Below, one piece after another: positions 52,022 through 60,316 of a stretch of DNA of 64,000 nt; the stretch's first letter is position 1, and every line of letters begins with the position of its first letter. The notes below the pieces were generated by a model, which saw nothing but the letters and a program-made list of their open reading frames with translations, had not been told where the DNA came from and did no database searches. The stretch covers positions 496,001 through 560,000 of the forward strand of contig NZ_JAPCHX010000001.1 of NCBI RefSeq assembly GCF_026107415.2, written 5' to 3'. Position numbers and translations under genes: made by a program. The DNA comes from Microbacterium sp. MPKO10. GTDB lineage: Bacteria > Actinomycetota > Actinomycetes > Actinomycetales > Microbacteriaceae.

Positions 52022-52069
52022 GTTATGATCGTTTTATCCATGATCGGGCAATCGAGAGGAGCGCGCCGA

Positions 52070-53980
52070 GTGAAGAGGGAGTCCCAGGGGCCGCTGAGAA
52101 CAACGCTGGCGCGGCAGCTGAATACCACCGCCGACACTCTCATGCCGGTACTCGGTCCGATGATCGCCCCTCCCGAGTCGGCACTCCCGGTCCCTCCCGC
52201 GTCGCGTCGGGACGTCTGGGAACGCGTCGAGGCCGACAACCTCATCACCCGCGCACTCGCCGAGCGCGACACACCTTGGCCGCAGCCGCTCGCCCATGAC
52301 GCCGCCCGCATCCACGGCGATGGCGACCGTTCAACGTGGGAGCAGACGGCGTTCGCTCGTGTGCAGCGCAGCAGCCGATCGGTCGTCGCGGCCGTGGTGA
52401 CAGGGGAGTCCTGCTGGCTTCCGAGCGTCCTCGATGGAGCGAGCCTTCTCTGCGAGCAGAGCAGCTGGTGCTGGCCCGCCCACGACGACGCATTTTCACG
52501 CCGCGGCTGGGTGCTTCCCGACGTGACCTCCCCCGTTGTCGACCTCGGTGCCAGCGAGGTCGCCGCGCACCTCGCCTGGCTTGACCACGTCATCGGGGCC
52601 GAGCTCGAGACGGCGTACGCCGGGGTCCGCGCGCGGATCCGCACAGAGGTGCGCTCGCGGGTCCTCGAACCGTTCGCAGACCGGGACGACTGGTGGTGGC
52701 TGGGAGCCGAACGCCCGACCATCAACTGGACTCCGTGGATCCTCGGGAATGTGTTGGTCGCCGCGCTGCGCCTGCTTGATGCCCCGGACGATGCCGAGCT
52801 GAGGATCCGCATCATCGACCGCGTCCTCCTGGGGCTCGATCGCTACATCGCCGATCTGCCGGCAGATGGTGCCGTTGACGAGGGGTACCACTACTGGTGG
52901 GCGGGCGCCGCACGCCTGTTCGAAGCGCTCGAGGCGCTCGCGCACGCAACCCTCGAGCGGATTGATTTCATTGACGGCATCCCCGTGCTTCGTGAGCTCG
53001 TCGCGTTTCCCCACCGTATGCAGCTCGGCGACGACTGGGTCGTCTCGGTCGCTGATTCGCGTGCCCGGGCGGCCACGCCACAGCCGTGGAATGCGCTCAC
53101 ACGTGCCGCTCGCCGGCTGAAGGACGGCGATGCCGAAGCCTTTGCCCGCGGGCACGAGTCACACCTGGATGCTGACGAGACGATGAATCTCGGGCGGCTG
53201 CTCTCCGCGCTTTCCGACGACCACGACGGCGGCTCGGGCCGGTTCCCGTTTCCTGCCGAAGTCTGGCTGCCGTCTGTCCAGATGCTCATCGCTCGCGAGT
53301 CGGCGGGAACACCAGCGGGACTCACGGTTGTGGCCAAGGGCGGCCACAATGACGAGAGTCACAACCACAACGACGTCGGGTCGGTCATCGTCGCCAGCGA
53401 CGGTGTGCCGACGGTTGTCGACGCGGGGCGTCCCACGTATACGGCGCAGACGTTCAGCGCTGACCGCTATGGCCTGTGGATGATGCGCAGCACCTGGCAC
53501 AGCATCCCCGTCATCGCCGGGCACGCCCAGAAGGCGGGTGCCGACTATCGAGCATCCGCTGTCTCGGTCGCCGACGGCGAGTTCTCGCTCGATATCGCGG
53601 CGACATACGGGCTGCCAGATCGCACGTCGTGGCACCGCACGGTGCGGCTCGACAGGGACGCGCGAGAGGTGCGCGTTCACGATGAGTGGCACGAGCTTCC
53701 GGCTCCGGTGGGCGACGGCGCGACAGAGAGCCGGTTTCTGCTTGCGGGCTCGGTGACGCTCGGCGAGGGCCGGGCAGTTGTGGAACCGCTTGAGGGGGCG
53801 ACGCCGCTTGAGATCCTGTGGAATCCCGCCGCGCCAGCCCGGCTGACGACGAAGCGGCTCGACGACCCGATGCTGTCTTCGGTCTGGGGTGACAGCCTCA
53901 CGCGCCTCGAGATCGATGTCTCGCGGGTATCTGACGTGACCGTCACGATGCGGCAGTATGGCACAGGAGGAGCACGATGA
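52070..53980 (+). CDS. Heparinase II/III-like family protein
   Basis: The product is 636 residues from GTG 52070, with GAGGAG nine bases upstream. An N-terminal alpha/alpha toroid (DEGYHYWWAGAARLFEALEA near 270) precedes a C-terminal beta domain opening with the family hallmark GGHNDESHNHNDVGSVIV near 424, where the histidines bind metal. Related enzymes are lyases for uronic-acid polysaccharides. No signal peptide is seen, so it acts on imported oligosaccharides. It is divergent from the DUF2264 operon. The exact polysaccharide is unknown. Confidence 0.9.
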   Translation: MKRESQGPLRTTLARQLNTTADTLMPVLGPMIAPPESALPVPPASRRDVWERVEADNLITRALAERDTPWPQPLAHDAARIHGDGDRSTWEQTAFARVQRSSRSVVAAVVTGESCWLPSVLDGASLLCEQSSWCWPAHDDAFSRRGWVLPDVTSPVVDLGASEVAAHLAWLDHVIGAELETAYAGVRARIRTEVRSRVLEPFADRDDWWWLGAERPTINWTPWILGNVLVAALRLLDAPDDAELRIRIIDRVLLGLDRYIADLPADGAVDEGYHYWWAGAARLFEALEALAHATLERIDFIDGIPVLRELVAFPHRMQLGDDWVVSVADSRARAATPQPWNALTRAARRLKDGDAEAFARGHESHLDADETMNLGRLLSALSDDHDGGSGRFPFPAEVWLPSVQMLIARESAGTPAGLTVVAKGGHNDESHNHNDVGSVIVASDGVPTVVDAGRPTYTAQTFSADRYGLWMMRSTWHSIPVIAGHAQKAGADYRASAVSVADGEFSLDIAATYGLPDRTSWHRTVRLDRDAREVRVHDEWHELPAPVGDGATESRFLLAGSVTLGEGRAVVEPLEGATPLEILWNPAAPARLTTKRLDDPMLSSVWGDSLTRLEIDVSRVSDVTVTMRQYGTGGAR

Positions 53981-55065
53981 ACGAGTCCATTGCGCAGTTG
54001 GCGGCGTCGAGGCGGCAGGCGATTCTTCGCACCCTGTCTGAGCACGGGTCGGTTCGCATTGCCTCTCTGGCAGACGAACTTGGGGTGACGCCCGTCACTC
54101 TGCGCCGCGACCTGCAGCAGATGGAGGCTCAGGGCCTGCTGGTGCGGGTGCACGGGGGCGCTGTGGCACCGGAGGGTGGGATTCCGCCGTCGCTTGAGCA
54201 GCCGCGGACGACCATTCAGTCGGTGGGAGTTCTCGTTCCGTCGCTGAGTTACTACTGGCCGAGTGTGCTGGCGGGTGTGGAAGAACGGGCGAATGCCCAT
54301 GGGGCACGCGTGCTGCTGCGTGGTGCGTCGTATGAGCTTCAGGATGAGCGTCCCGTGCTTGAGCGCATGGTCAACCGCGATGGCGTTGACGCTTTCGTCG
54401 TCGCCCCGAATACGAATACGCCGCACGCGGGGGATGTTGTTGAGTGGCTGTATGACACGGGGCTGCCGTTCGTTCTGGCCGAGCGCGATGCGGTGATGCC
54501 GACCGATGGAATGCCTGCCGAGTCTGTGACGACGGACCATGCGCTGGGTGCGGCGATGGCTGCGCATCATCTGGCCGAGCTCGGGCATCGGCGTGTGGGG
54601 CTGATTCGCACCGAGGATTCCCCGACGTCACGCAAGATCGTTGCGGGCTGGGGGCCCGGCTGCGAGAGTGCGGGGGTCGCATCGCACCAGTACCTCGTCG
54701 CCGATCACCGCACTCCGTCATTTATCGAATCGGCTGCGGGGGTCCTTGATCGGCTGCGCGACGATGGCGTAACCGGGCTCCTCGTCCATGCTGATCCGGA
54801 GGCTCTCGCGTTCGTCGATCTGGTGCTCGCGCGCGGCCTCTCCGTCCCCGGTGATCTGTCAGTCATCGCGTATGACGACGAGACTGCGCACTTGGGCAGC
54901 CCTGCGCTCACGGCGATCCGCCCGCCGCGTGCCGAGTTGGGGCGCGCCGCGTTCGATCTTCTTCTCGGTCGTCTCGCCGATCCCGACCGCGCTGCCCACA
55001 GGGTCACGCTCAGTCCGTCTATCAACCGGCGCGCGTCAACTGCCGCACCGGGGAGGATGTCATGA
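53977..55065 (+). CDS. Hybrid transcriptional regulator: DeoR-type HTH plus LacI-type sugar-binding domain
   Basis: The product is 362 residues. Residues 8-65 are a DeoR-type winged helix (RRQAILRTLSEHGSVRIASL and TPVTLRRDLQQMEAQGLLVRVHGGA), but the rest, from SVGVLVPSLSYYWPSVLAGV at about 82, is a LacI/periplasmic-binding-type domain with HHLAELGHRRVGLI and SVIAYDDE. The usual DeoR sugar-phosphate domain is missing. The ATG overlaps the heparinase-like stop by four bases. It probably senses a free sugar and binds the palindromes near 51988. Confidence 0.9.
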   Translation: MNESIAQLAASRRQAILRTLSEHGSVRIASLADELGVTPVTLRRDLQQMEAQGLLVRVHGGAVAPEGGIPPSLEQPRTTIQSVGVLVPSLSYYWPSVLAGVEERANAHGARVLLRGASYELQDERPVLERMVNRDGVDAFVVAPNTNTPHAGDVVEWLYDTGLPFVLAERDAVMPTDGMPAESVTTDHALGAAMAAHHLAELGHRRVGLIRTEDSPTSRKIVAGWGPGCESAGVASHQYLVADHRTPSFIESAAGVLDRLRDDGVTGLLVHADPEALAFVDLVLARGLSVPGDLSVIAYDDETAHLGSPALTAIRPPRAELGRAAFDLLLGRLADPDRAAHRVTLSPSINRRASTAAPGRMS

Positions 55066-56714
55066 TCAGCCGTTTCGAACACTCCCCGTGGTCGTTCTGG
55101 ACGGAGGGTTCCCCTGAAGAACACGATGCGCAGCATGCGTACGTTGCTGAGCTCATGAGAGCCTACCCGGCGTGGCGACTCGGCGACGAGTGTTTTATCT
55201 CGGAGCGCGCGTCCGTGCACGCTGACGAGCTCACCCTCGGCGATCGCAGCTATATTGCGGCATCCGCCTATCTCACCGACCGAATCGAGATCGGCGCCGA
55301 CTGTTCGATCAACCCATTCTGCGTCGTCCGTGGCACGGTTTCGATGGGCAACGCGGTGCGCATCGGCGCGCACACATCGATCCTCGGCTTCAACCACTCG
55401 ATGGAGCCAGGAACCGAGGTTTTTAGGCAACCGCTCGTGTCCGCCGGAGTGAGCATCGGCCGAGACGTCTGGATCGGTTCGCACGTCGTCATTCTCGACG
55501 GCGTCACCGTTGGAGATCACGCCGTGATCGGTGCGGGCGCCGTGGTCACGAAAAACGTCGCTGCCGGCGCTGTTGTCGTCGGCAACCCGGCTCGACAGGT
55601 GCGCTGGCGTGTTCCGCCGACCGCCGCGAGCAAGGCCCTGTCGCCGCTTGCCGAGCGGGCAGCATCCTTTGCCGATCGTGCTCGTTCTCAGGTGAACGAG
55701 ATTCTCGATCGGTCGTGGGACGCCGAGAGACAGCTCTTCGCCGATCGGCCCGGTGTGCCCGCGAGCGTGCGAGCGCAGTGCGACGCGATCGAGCTGTCGA
55801 TGCTGCTGACCGATGCTTCTCCGCCGCAGCTTTCCGCCGGGACGCAGCGTGACCGTCTGCGCGGCTGGCAAGACCCGCAGACGGGGCTCGTCGCCCCGAT
55901 CGACGCGCACGGACTCCAGTCGGCACCAGCGTCGTTCGATGACGACGACGTCGCGTACCACATCGAGTGCGTCGGGTATGCGCTCGATCTGCTTGGGTCC
56001 TCTTTTCCACACCCGCTGGGTGCCGTGACGAGGGGTTCTGCCGAGATTCTCGCGCGTCAACTGTCCGATCTGCCGTGGGCGCGGAACGCTTGGGGCGCCG
56101 GGCATGTCGTCGACGCCATCGGCACAGCAGTGCACTGGACTCGCCGACGCGGCGATGTCATTCCGGCGGGGTTCGTTGAGACGCTCTTTAGCTGGCTCAC
56201 GACGCACTCCGACCCGCGCACGGGCATGTGGGGCGAGCCGACACCCGCCGAGGGGCTGCTGCAGCCCGTCAACGGGTTCTATCGGGCGACACGCGGAACG
56301 TTCGCGCAGTTCGGCATTCCGATTCAGAATCCGGATGCCGTGATCGACACTGTTCTCAGGCACGCGCGCGATAGCCGGTACTTCAGCCCGGAGGCGCAGA
56401 ACGCGTGCAACGTTCTCGATGTGGCGCATCCGCTGTGGCTCACTCGTGAGACGGGCTACCGATCAGAAGAGGTGCGTGAACTCGCGACCCGCCTTCTGCG
56501 CGACGCATTGAGGCGCTGGATGGACGGCTCCGGAATTGGGTTCCACGCTGCAACGAGTACCTCAGCTGACGAATCAGACTCGACTCCCGGCTTGCAGGGG
56601 ACGGAGATGTGGCTCGCGACGATCTGGTTTCTAGCAGACCTCGTCGACGTTTCCCCGGCTCTCGGATACCGACCCCGCGGCATTCATCGCCCGGAACCCG
56701 TCGCGCGGTCCTGA
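55062..56714 (+). CDS. Fusion of hexapeptide-repeat acyltransferase and alpha/alpha-barrel-like domain
   Basis: The product is 550 residues. Residues about 58-185 form a left-handed beta-helix with hexapeptide repeats (IEIGADCSINPFCVV, VSIGRDVWIGSHVVILDGVT, VIGAGAVVTKN and GNPARQVRWR), like maltose/galactoside O-acetyltransferases; His132 in GFNHSMEP may be the catalytic base. Residues about 210-545 are helical with repeated Trp/Asp/Gly segments (GWQDPQTGLVAPID, SDPRTGMWGEPTPAEGL and GTEMWLATIWFLADL), like the alpha/alpha toroids of glucuronyl hydrolases or terpenoid cyclases. The ATG overlaps the regulator stop. The second domain's role is not known. Confidence 0.85.
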   Translation: MISRFEHSPWSFWTEGSPEEHDAQHAYVAELMRAYPAWRLGDECFISERASVHADELTLGDRSYIAASAYLTDRIEIGADCSINPFCVVRGTVSMGNAVRIGAHTSILGFNHSMEPGTEVFRQPLVSAGVSIGRDVWIGSHVVILDGVTVGDHAVIGAGAVVTKNVAAGAVVVGNPARQVRWRVPPTAASKALSPLAERAASFADRARSQVNEILDRSWDAERQLFADRPGVPASVRAQCDAIELSMLLTDASPPQLSAGTQRDRLRGWQDPQTGLVAPIDAHGLQSAPASFDDDDVAYHIECVGYALDLLGSSFPHPLGAVTRGSAEILARQLSDLPWARNAWGAGHVVDAIGTAVHWTRRRGDVIPAGFVETLFSWLTTHSDPRTGMWGEPTPAEGLLQPVNGFYRATRGTFAQFGIPIQNPDAVIDTVLRHARDSRYFSPEAQNACNVLDVAHPLWLTRETGYRSEEVRELATRLLRDALRRWMDGSGIGFHAATSTSADESDSTPGLQGTEMWLATIWFLADLVDVSPALGYRPRGIHRPEPVARS

Positions 56715-57120
56715 ACTGCCGCATCACCGGTGCCTTGTGGGGCTTGGGCTGTGGTCGACTCTGCCGCAGCTGTCGTCGTCGATGTCGTTATGCTGTAGTG
56801 CCCATCGTGAGGGACTGCAACCGTACATTGGGCCCGCCGGGCGAAACGCACATCGGTTTGAGAGAGTTACGAATCAACGAAGAGGCAAGCCTCCAGCAAG
56901 TTGGCGACAGATATGCTGACGTCTCAGCACGCACAAGTTCAACCCACTCGCGAGCCTCAGGCTCCCCTTGAATCATGACAAGCATCGACGAGATGGCAAC
57001 GATCACTACGACAACCCTGTGGCCATGCCGTAGAACTCATCGAAGTCCAACCGACGAGCGCATCCGCTCTCTCGCACCGCGAACTGGGCGCTCTCAGCCA
57101 CAGCTTCATAGACTCTCAGC
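56715..57120. other. Intergenic region without a credible gene
   Basis: About 400 bases between the fusion gene and the alpha/beta hydrolase. It is less GC-rich than its neighbours. A minus-strand frame at 56788-57006 (72 codons) and short plus-strand frames lack ribosome sites and family resemblance. The promoter of the hydrolase gene should lie at the right end. No hairpin terminator of note is seen. Confidence 0.55.
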
Positions 57121-58587
57121 ATGAGTGAGCAACGCGAGTTCGTGAGCGCTGGTCGAACGACGATCATCACCGAATCGGGCATCGACACGGGCATCGACTA
57201 CGTTCTGGTGCACGGCATCGGCATGGGGCACCGGTACTGGTCGGAGTTCGCCGAGGCGCTCGGCCGCACCGGACGCGTCTTCGCCCTCGACCTACCCGGG
57301 TTCGGAGACGCACCGGAGCCAGACGAACCGCTCGACATCGCAGCATCCGGTGACCTGATCGCCGAGATCGTCGCGCACGAAGGCCTGCAGAGATCGGTAC
57401 TCGTTGGGCATTCGATGGGCACCGAGATCGTCGTGGAGGCAGCTGCGCGCCACCCGGAGTTCGCAGACCGCGTGGTGCTCATCGCCCCGACCGTCAACCC
57501 GCGCGAACGCACGGCGGCCAAGCAGGCCGTGCGGATGCTGCAGGATGTCTCGATGTCGAAGCCCAAGGTCATGGCACTCGGGCTCATGTATTACCTGAAG
57601 GCTGGCCCGCGCTGGTACGTCAAGAAGCTCGGCACCATGCTCGAGCATCACGTGGAAGACAGCCTGCCGAAGGTAACAGCTCCCGTGCTCGTACTGCGTG
57701 GCCGCACCGACACCGTCGTTCCCGATTACTGGGCCCGCGACGTCACGCGCCTCGTGCCCGATGGACGCTACATCGAGGTTGATGGGCACGGGCATGAGGC
57801 GATGATCACGGGTGGTGTGCAGATCGCCAAGCTGGTCGCCGAACACGCAGGCACCACGCTGCCGGACGACGACGAGATCGTCGCCGCACCCCCGCTCACT
57901 GTGCTGGGCAAGGCCGGCATCTGGGCCGCCGACTACCTGTACGCGGGGTCGCGGCAGCTCGTCTCCCTCTTTCGACGGCGACCGCCCGCGCGCTATCTCA
58001 AGGGCGATCGCCGCAAACCCGTCATCGTGCTGCTGCCCGGCGTCTATGAGACGTGGGTGTTCATGGCCCCCATCGCCGAGCGGCTCTCGAAAGCCGGGTA
58101 TCGGGTGAGCGTCGTCTACGGTATGAAGCACAACCGACGCCCGATCGTCGACACATCCCGGATGCTGCAAAACGCACTCACACGCGTGCACGTCCCCTCG
58201 GCGGGGCGCATTATCGTGGCCCACAGCAAGGGCGGGCTGATCGGCAAGCACCTCATGAGCGAGGCGGACCTCGGCGTGCGCGGCATGGTCACCCTCTGCA
58301 CCCCGTTCACGGGGTCGAAACTCGCGCGATACGCGGTGGGCCGGACGCTCCGTGAGTTCGGGCCAACGAACGGGACCATCACCGAACTCGCGGGCAGAAC
58401 ATCGGTGAACGAGCGCATCACCTCGCTGTCGCCCTCTTTCGACCCGCACGTGCCAGGCGGGAGCGCTCTCGACGGTGCACGCAATATCGCGCTGCTCGGC
58501 GCCGGGCACTTCCTGACACTCGCGTCGGAGGAAGCCGCCGATACCGTGCTCACCGAGGTCAGCAGACTCGCGGATCGCGAAGCCTGA
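57121..58587 (+). CDS. Tandem alpha/beta hydrolase
   Basis: The product is 488 residues with two alpha/beta-hydrolase units. The first (about 20-245) has the oxyanion loop VLVHGIGMG, nucleophile Ser98 in VGHSMG, Asp197 in RGRTDTVV and His225 in DGHGHEAM: a complete triad. The second (about 297-485) has VLLPGVYETW, Ser369 in VAHSKGG and a histidine in LGAGHFLTL. The second looks like a lipase/PGAP1-type unit. No signal peptide; a hydrophobic or basic hinge at 270-295 may touch the membrane. The substrate is unknown. It is a single gene, divergent from nothing obvious. Confidence 0.85.
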   Translation: MSEQREFVSAGRTTIITESGIDTGIDYVLVHGIGMGHRYWSEFAEALGRTGRVFALDLPGFGDAPEPDEPLDIAASGDLIAEIVAHEGLQRSVLVGHSMGTEIVVEAAARHPEFADRVVLIAPTVNPRERTAAKQAVRMLQDVSMSKPKVMALGLMYYLKAGPRWYVKKLGTMLEHHVEDSLPKVTAPVLVLRGRTDTVVPDYWARDVTRLVPDGRYIEVDGHGHEAMITGGVQIAKLVAEHAGTTLPDDDEIVAAPPLTVLGKAGIWAADYLYAGSRQLVSLFRRRPPARYLKGDRRKPVIVLLPGVYETWVFMAPIAERLSKAGYRVSVVYGMKHNRRPIVDTSRMLQNALTRVHVPSAGRIIVAHSKGGLIGKHLMSEADLGVRGMVTLCTPFTGSKLARYAVGRTLREFGPTNGTITELAGRTSVNERITSLSPSFDPHVPGGSALDGARNIALLGAGHFLTLASEEAADTVLTEVSRLADREA

Positions 58588-58606
58588 CCGCAGGTCGCGC
58601 ATTCCT

Positions 58607-58655
58607 GTGAGCCAAACGGCTCTTCGCGTGCGCCGCAAAGGCGCATATGGCTCAC
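58607..58655. terminator. Branched hairpin structure between convergent genes
   Basis: Outer arms GTGAGCCA / TGGCTCAC pair perfectly over 49 bases. Inside, TGCGCC / GGCGCA form a second hairpin around GCAAA, and GAGCC / GGCTC around AAAC is an alternative small stem. It lies after the alpha/beta hydrolase stop (58587) and before the convergent ABC gene (58737), so it may act as a bidirectional terminator. Confidence 0.6.
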
Positions 58656-58679
58656 ATCAGCGGGCATGCAGCGTCTGTT

Positions 58680-58743
58680 GCGGCACCGAAGCTTGGGCGC
58701 GCTGCGTCCATTGCGGCCCTCCGTGCGGCGCCGAAGCTAGGGC
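58680..58743. repeat. Two 19-bp direct repeats at the end of the ABC ATPase gene
   Basis: GCGGCACCGAAGCTTGGGC (58680-58698) and GCGGCGCCGAAGCTAGGGC (58725-58743) differ at two bases. The second overlaps the last codons and stop of the ATPase gene at 58737, so the first looks like a duplicated fragment of the gene end. Confidence 0.65.
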
Positions 58744-59492
58744 AGGCGAGGGATCGCCGCGACGAGGCTGCGCGCATAGTCCGTTGTCGGCGACGACAGG
58801 ATGCTGCCTGTCGCCCCTTCCTCGACGACGCGGCCGTCCTTCAGCACGACAGTGCGCTCGCACAGAGCCGCAACGCTTGTGAAGTCGTGCGACACCATGA
58901 GCAGCGCAAGCCCCGTCTCGTCCCGCAGCCGTCGCAGCACATCGATCACCTGGATGCGCGTCGTGACGTCAAGACCGCTCACCGGCTCGTCAGCCAGGAG
59001 CACCTTCGGCCGGCACACAATCGCCCGCGCGATCGCGATGCGCTGGCGCTGCCCTCCCGAGAACTCGTGGGGGAAGCGCCGAAGTGCATCCCGCTCGAGA
59101 CCAACGGATGCCACAGCCTCGGCGACGCGCTCCAGGGCATCGTCGCCGGTCGCGATGCCGAGCGACCGCAGCGGTTCGGCCACGATGCGGTCGATGCGCT
59201 GACGCGGATCGAGCGACGAGTACGGGTCCTGGAATACCGTCTGCACCGACGACCGGAACCGCCGCATGAGCGTGCGATCACGGCGTGCGAGCGGAATGCC
59301 GTCGAACAGCACCTCGCCGCTCGTCGGCGCAGACAGTCCGAGAAGCAGCGACAGGATCGTGGATTTTCCTGCCCCCGACTCACCGACAAGGCCAATGCTC
59401 TCTCCCGCTCCGAGAGAGAGTGACACGTCGTGCACAACGGGTCCGCCTCGGCGATAGGCGAAGCTGGCGCCCTGAAGCTCGAGGAGACTCAT
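58737..59492 (-). CDS. ABC transporter ATP-binding protein (DppF/OppF-like)
   Basis: The product is 251 residues. Walker A is GESGAGKST near 38-46, the Q loop TVFQDPYSSLDP, the signature FSGGQRQR, Walker B VLLADEPVSGLD and the H loop VSHDFTS. It is shorter than the usual DppF because the C-terminal oligopeptide domain is missing. The start overlaps the sister ATPase stop by four bases. It powers the importer encoded from 63708. Confidence 0.93.
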   Translation of the reverse strand: MSLLELQGASFAYRRGGPVVHDVSLSLGAGESIGLVGESGAGKSTILSLLLGLSAPTSGEVLFDGIPLARRDRTLMRRFRSSVQTVFQDPYSSLDPRQRIDRIVAEPLRSLGIATGDDALERVAEAVASVGLERDALRRFPHEFSGGQRQRIAIARAIVCRPKVLLADEPVSGLDVTTRIQVIDVLRRLRDETGLALLMVSHDFTSVAALCERTVVLKDGRVVEEGATGSILSSPTTDYARSLVAAIPRLP

Positions 59493-60316
59493 GCGTCGTC
59501 ACCTCCGCCAGGACTGTTACTCGACGACGGCGCAGAATCGAGGGCATCATCAAGCAGCCGCGCGCTCGCGACGAGCCGTTGCGTGTAGGCGTGGGCGGGT
59601 GCGGCGATGACGTCGCCGACGGAGCCGGATTCGACGGCGACGCCCTTCTCGAGAACGGTGACCCGCTGCGCCATGCGTGAGACGACGGCGAGGTCGTGGC
59701 TGATGAACAGAAGCGCCATGTCGCGCTCGGCCACCAGGTGATCGAGCAGGTCGAGAATCTCATTCTGCACGGTCACGTCGAGCGCCGTCGTCGGTTCGTC
59801 CGCGATCAGCAGCCGTGGGTGCGCTGCGAGCGCGATCGCGATGGCCACACGCTGCCGCTGACCGCCCGACAGCTCGTGCGGGTACGACCGTGCGATGCGC
59901 TCCCCCGGCAGCGCGACGGCGTCAAGCGCCTCAGCCACAGCGCGCGTCAGATCGCGCCCGCGCAAGCCGCGGTGCCGGGTGATGGGCTCGGCGATCTGCC
60001 GGCCGACGCGCATCAGCGGGTCAAGCGCCGTGAGCGGCTCCTGAAAGACGATGGATGCGCACGGGCCACGCAGCGGACGCAGCATCCGATCTGGTGCCCC
60101 CACGATCTGATGCCCGTCGAGCAGCACCGACCCGCGCGCGTCGAGACCGGCATCGAGAAGCCCCGTGACCGCGAGGGACGTCACCGATTTGCCCGAGCCC
60201 GATTCGCCGATGAGGCCGACGCGCTCACCGGCGTCCACGCTGAACGACAGATCGTGCACCAGCAGGGCGCCGTCGCGCGTACGCACGCTCAGTCCGGCCA
60301 CCTCGAGAAGACTCAT
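59489..60316 (-). CDS. ABC transporter ATP-binding protein (DppD/OppD-like)
   Basis: The product is 275 residues with Walker A GESGSGKSV, FQEPLTALDPLM, signature LSGGQRQRVAIA and Walker B LLIADEPTTALDVTVQ. The C-terminal part (VIAAPAHAYTQRLVASARLL) keeps the start of the oligopeptide-transporter tail. It overlaps the neighbours on both sides by four bases. Confidence 0.94.
   Translation of the reverse strand: MSLLEVAGLSVRTRDGALLVHDLSFSVDAGERVGLIGESGSGKSVTSLAVTGLLDAGLDARGSVLLDGHQIVGAPDRMLRPLRGPCASIVFQEPLTALDPLMRVGRQIAEPITRHRGLRGRDLTRAVAEALDAVALPGERIARSYPHELSGGQRQRVAIAIALAAHPRLLIADEPTTALDVTVQNEILDLLDHLVAERDMALLFISHDLAVVSRMAQRVTVLEKGVAVESGSVGDVIAAPAHAYTQRLVASARLLDDALDSAPSSSNSPGGGDDA

Noticed and set aside
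54705-56429. A 574-codon open frame on the minus strand opposite the acyltransferase fusion
   Set aside because: It is the mirror of a well-supported gene; no domain or ribosome site is visible.
56788-57006. A 72-codon minus-strand frame between the fusion gene and the alpha/beta hydrolase
   Set aside because: No ribosome site, no family match and no coupling to a neighbour.
57292-58638. A 448-codon minus-strand frame opposite the alpha/beta hydrolase
   Set aside because: It lacks recognisable motifs; the plus-strand protein has two clear hydrolase elbows.
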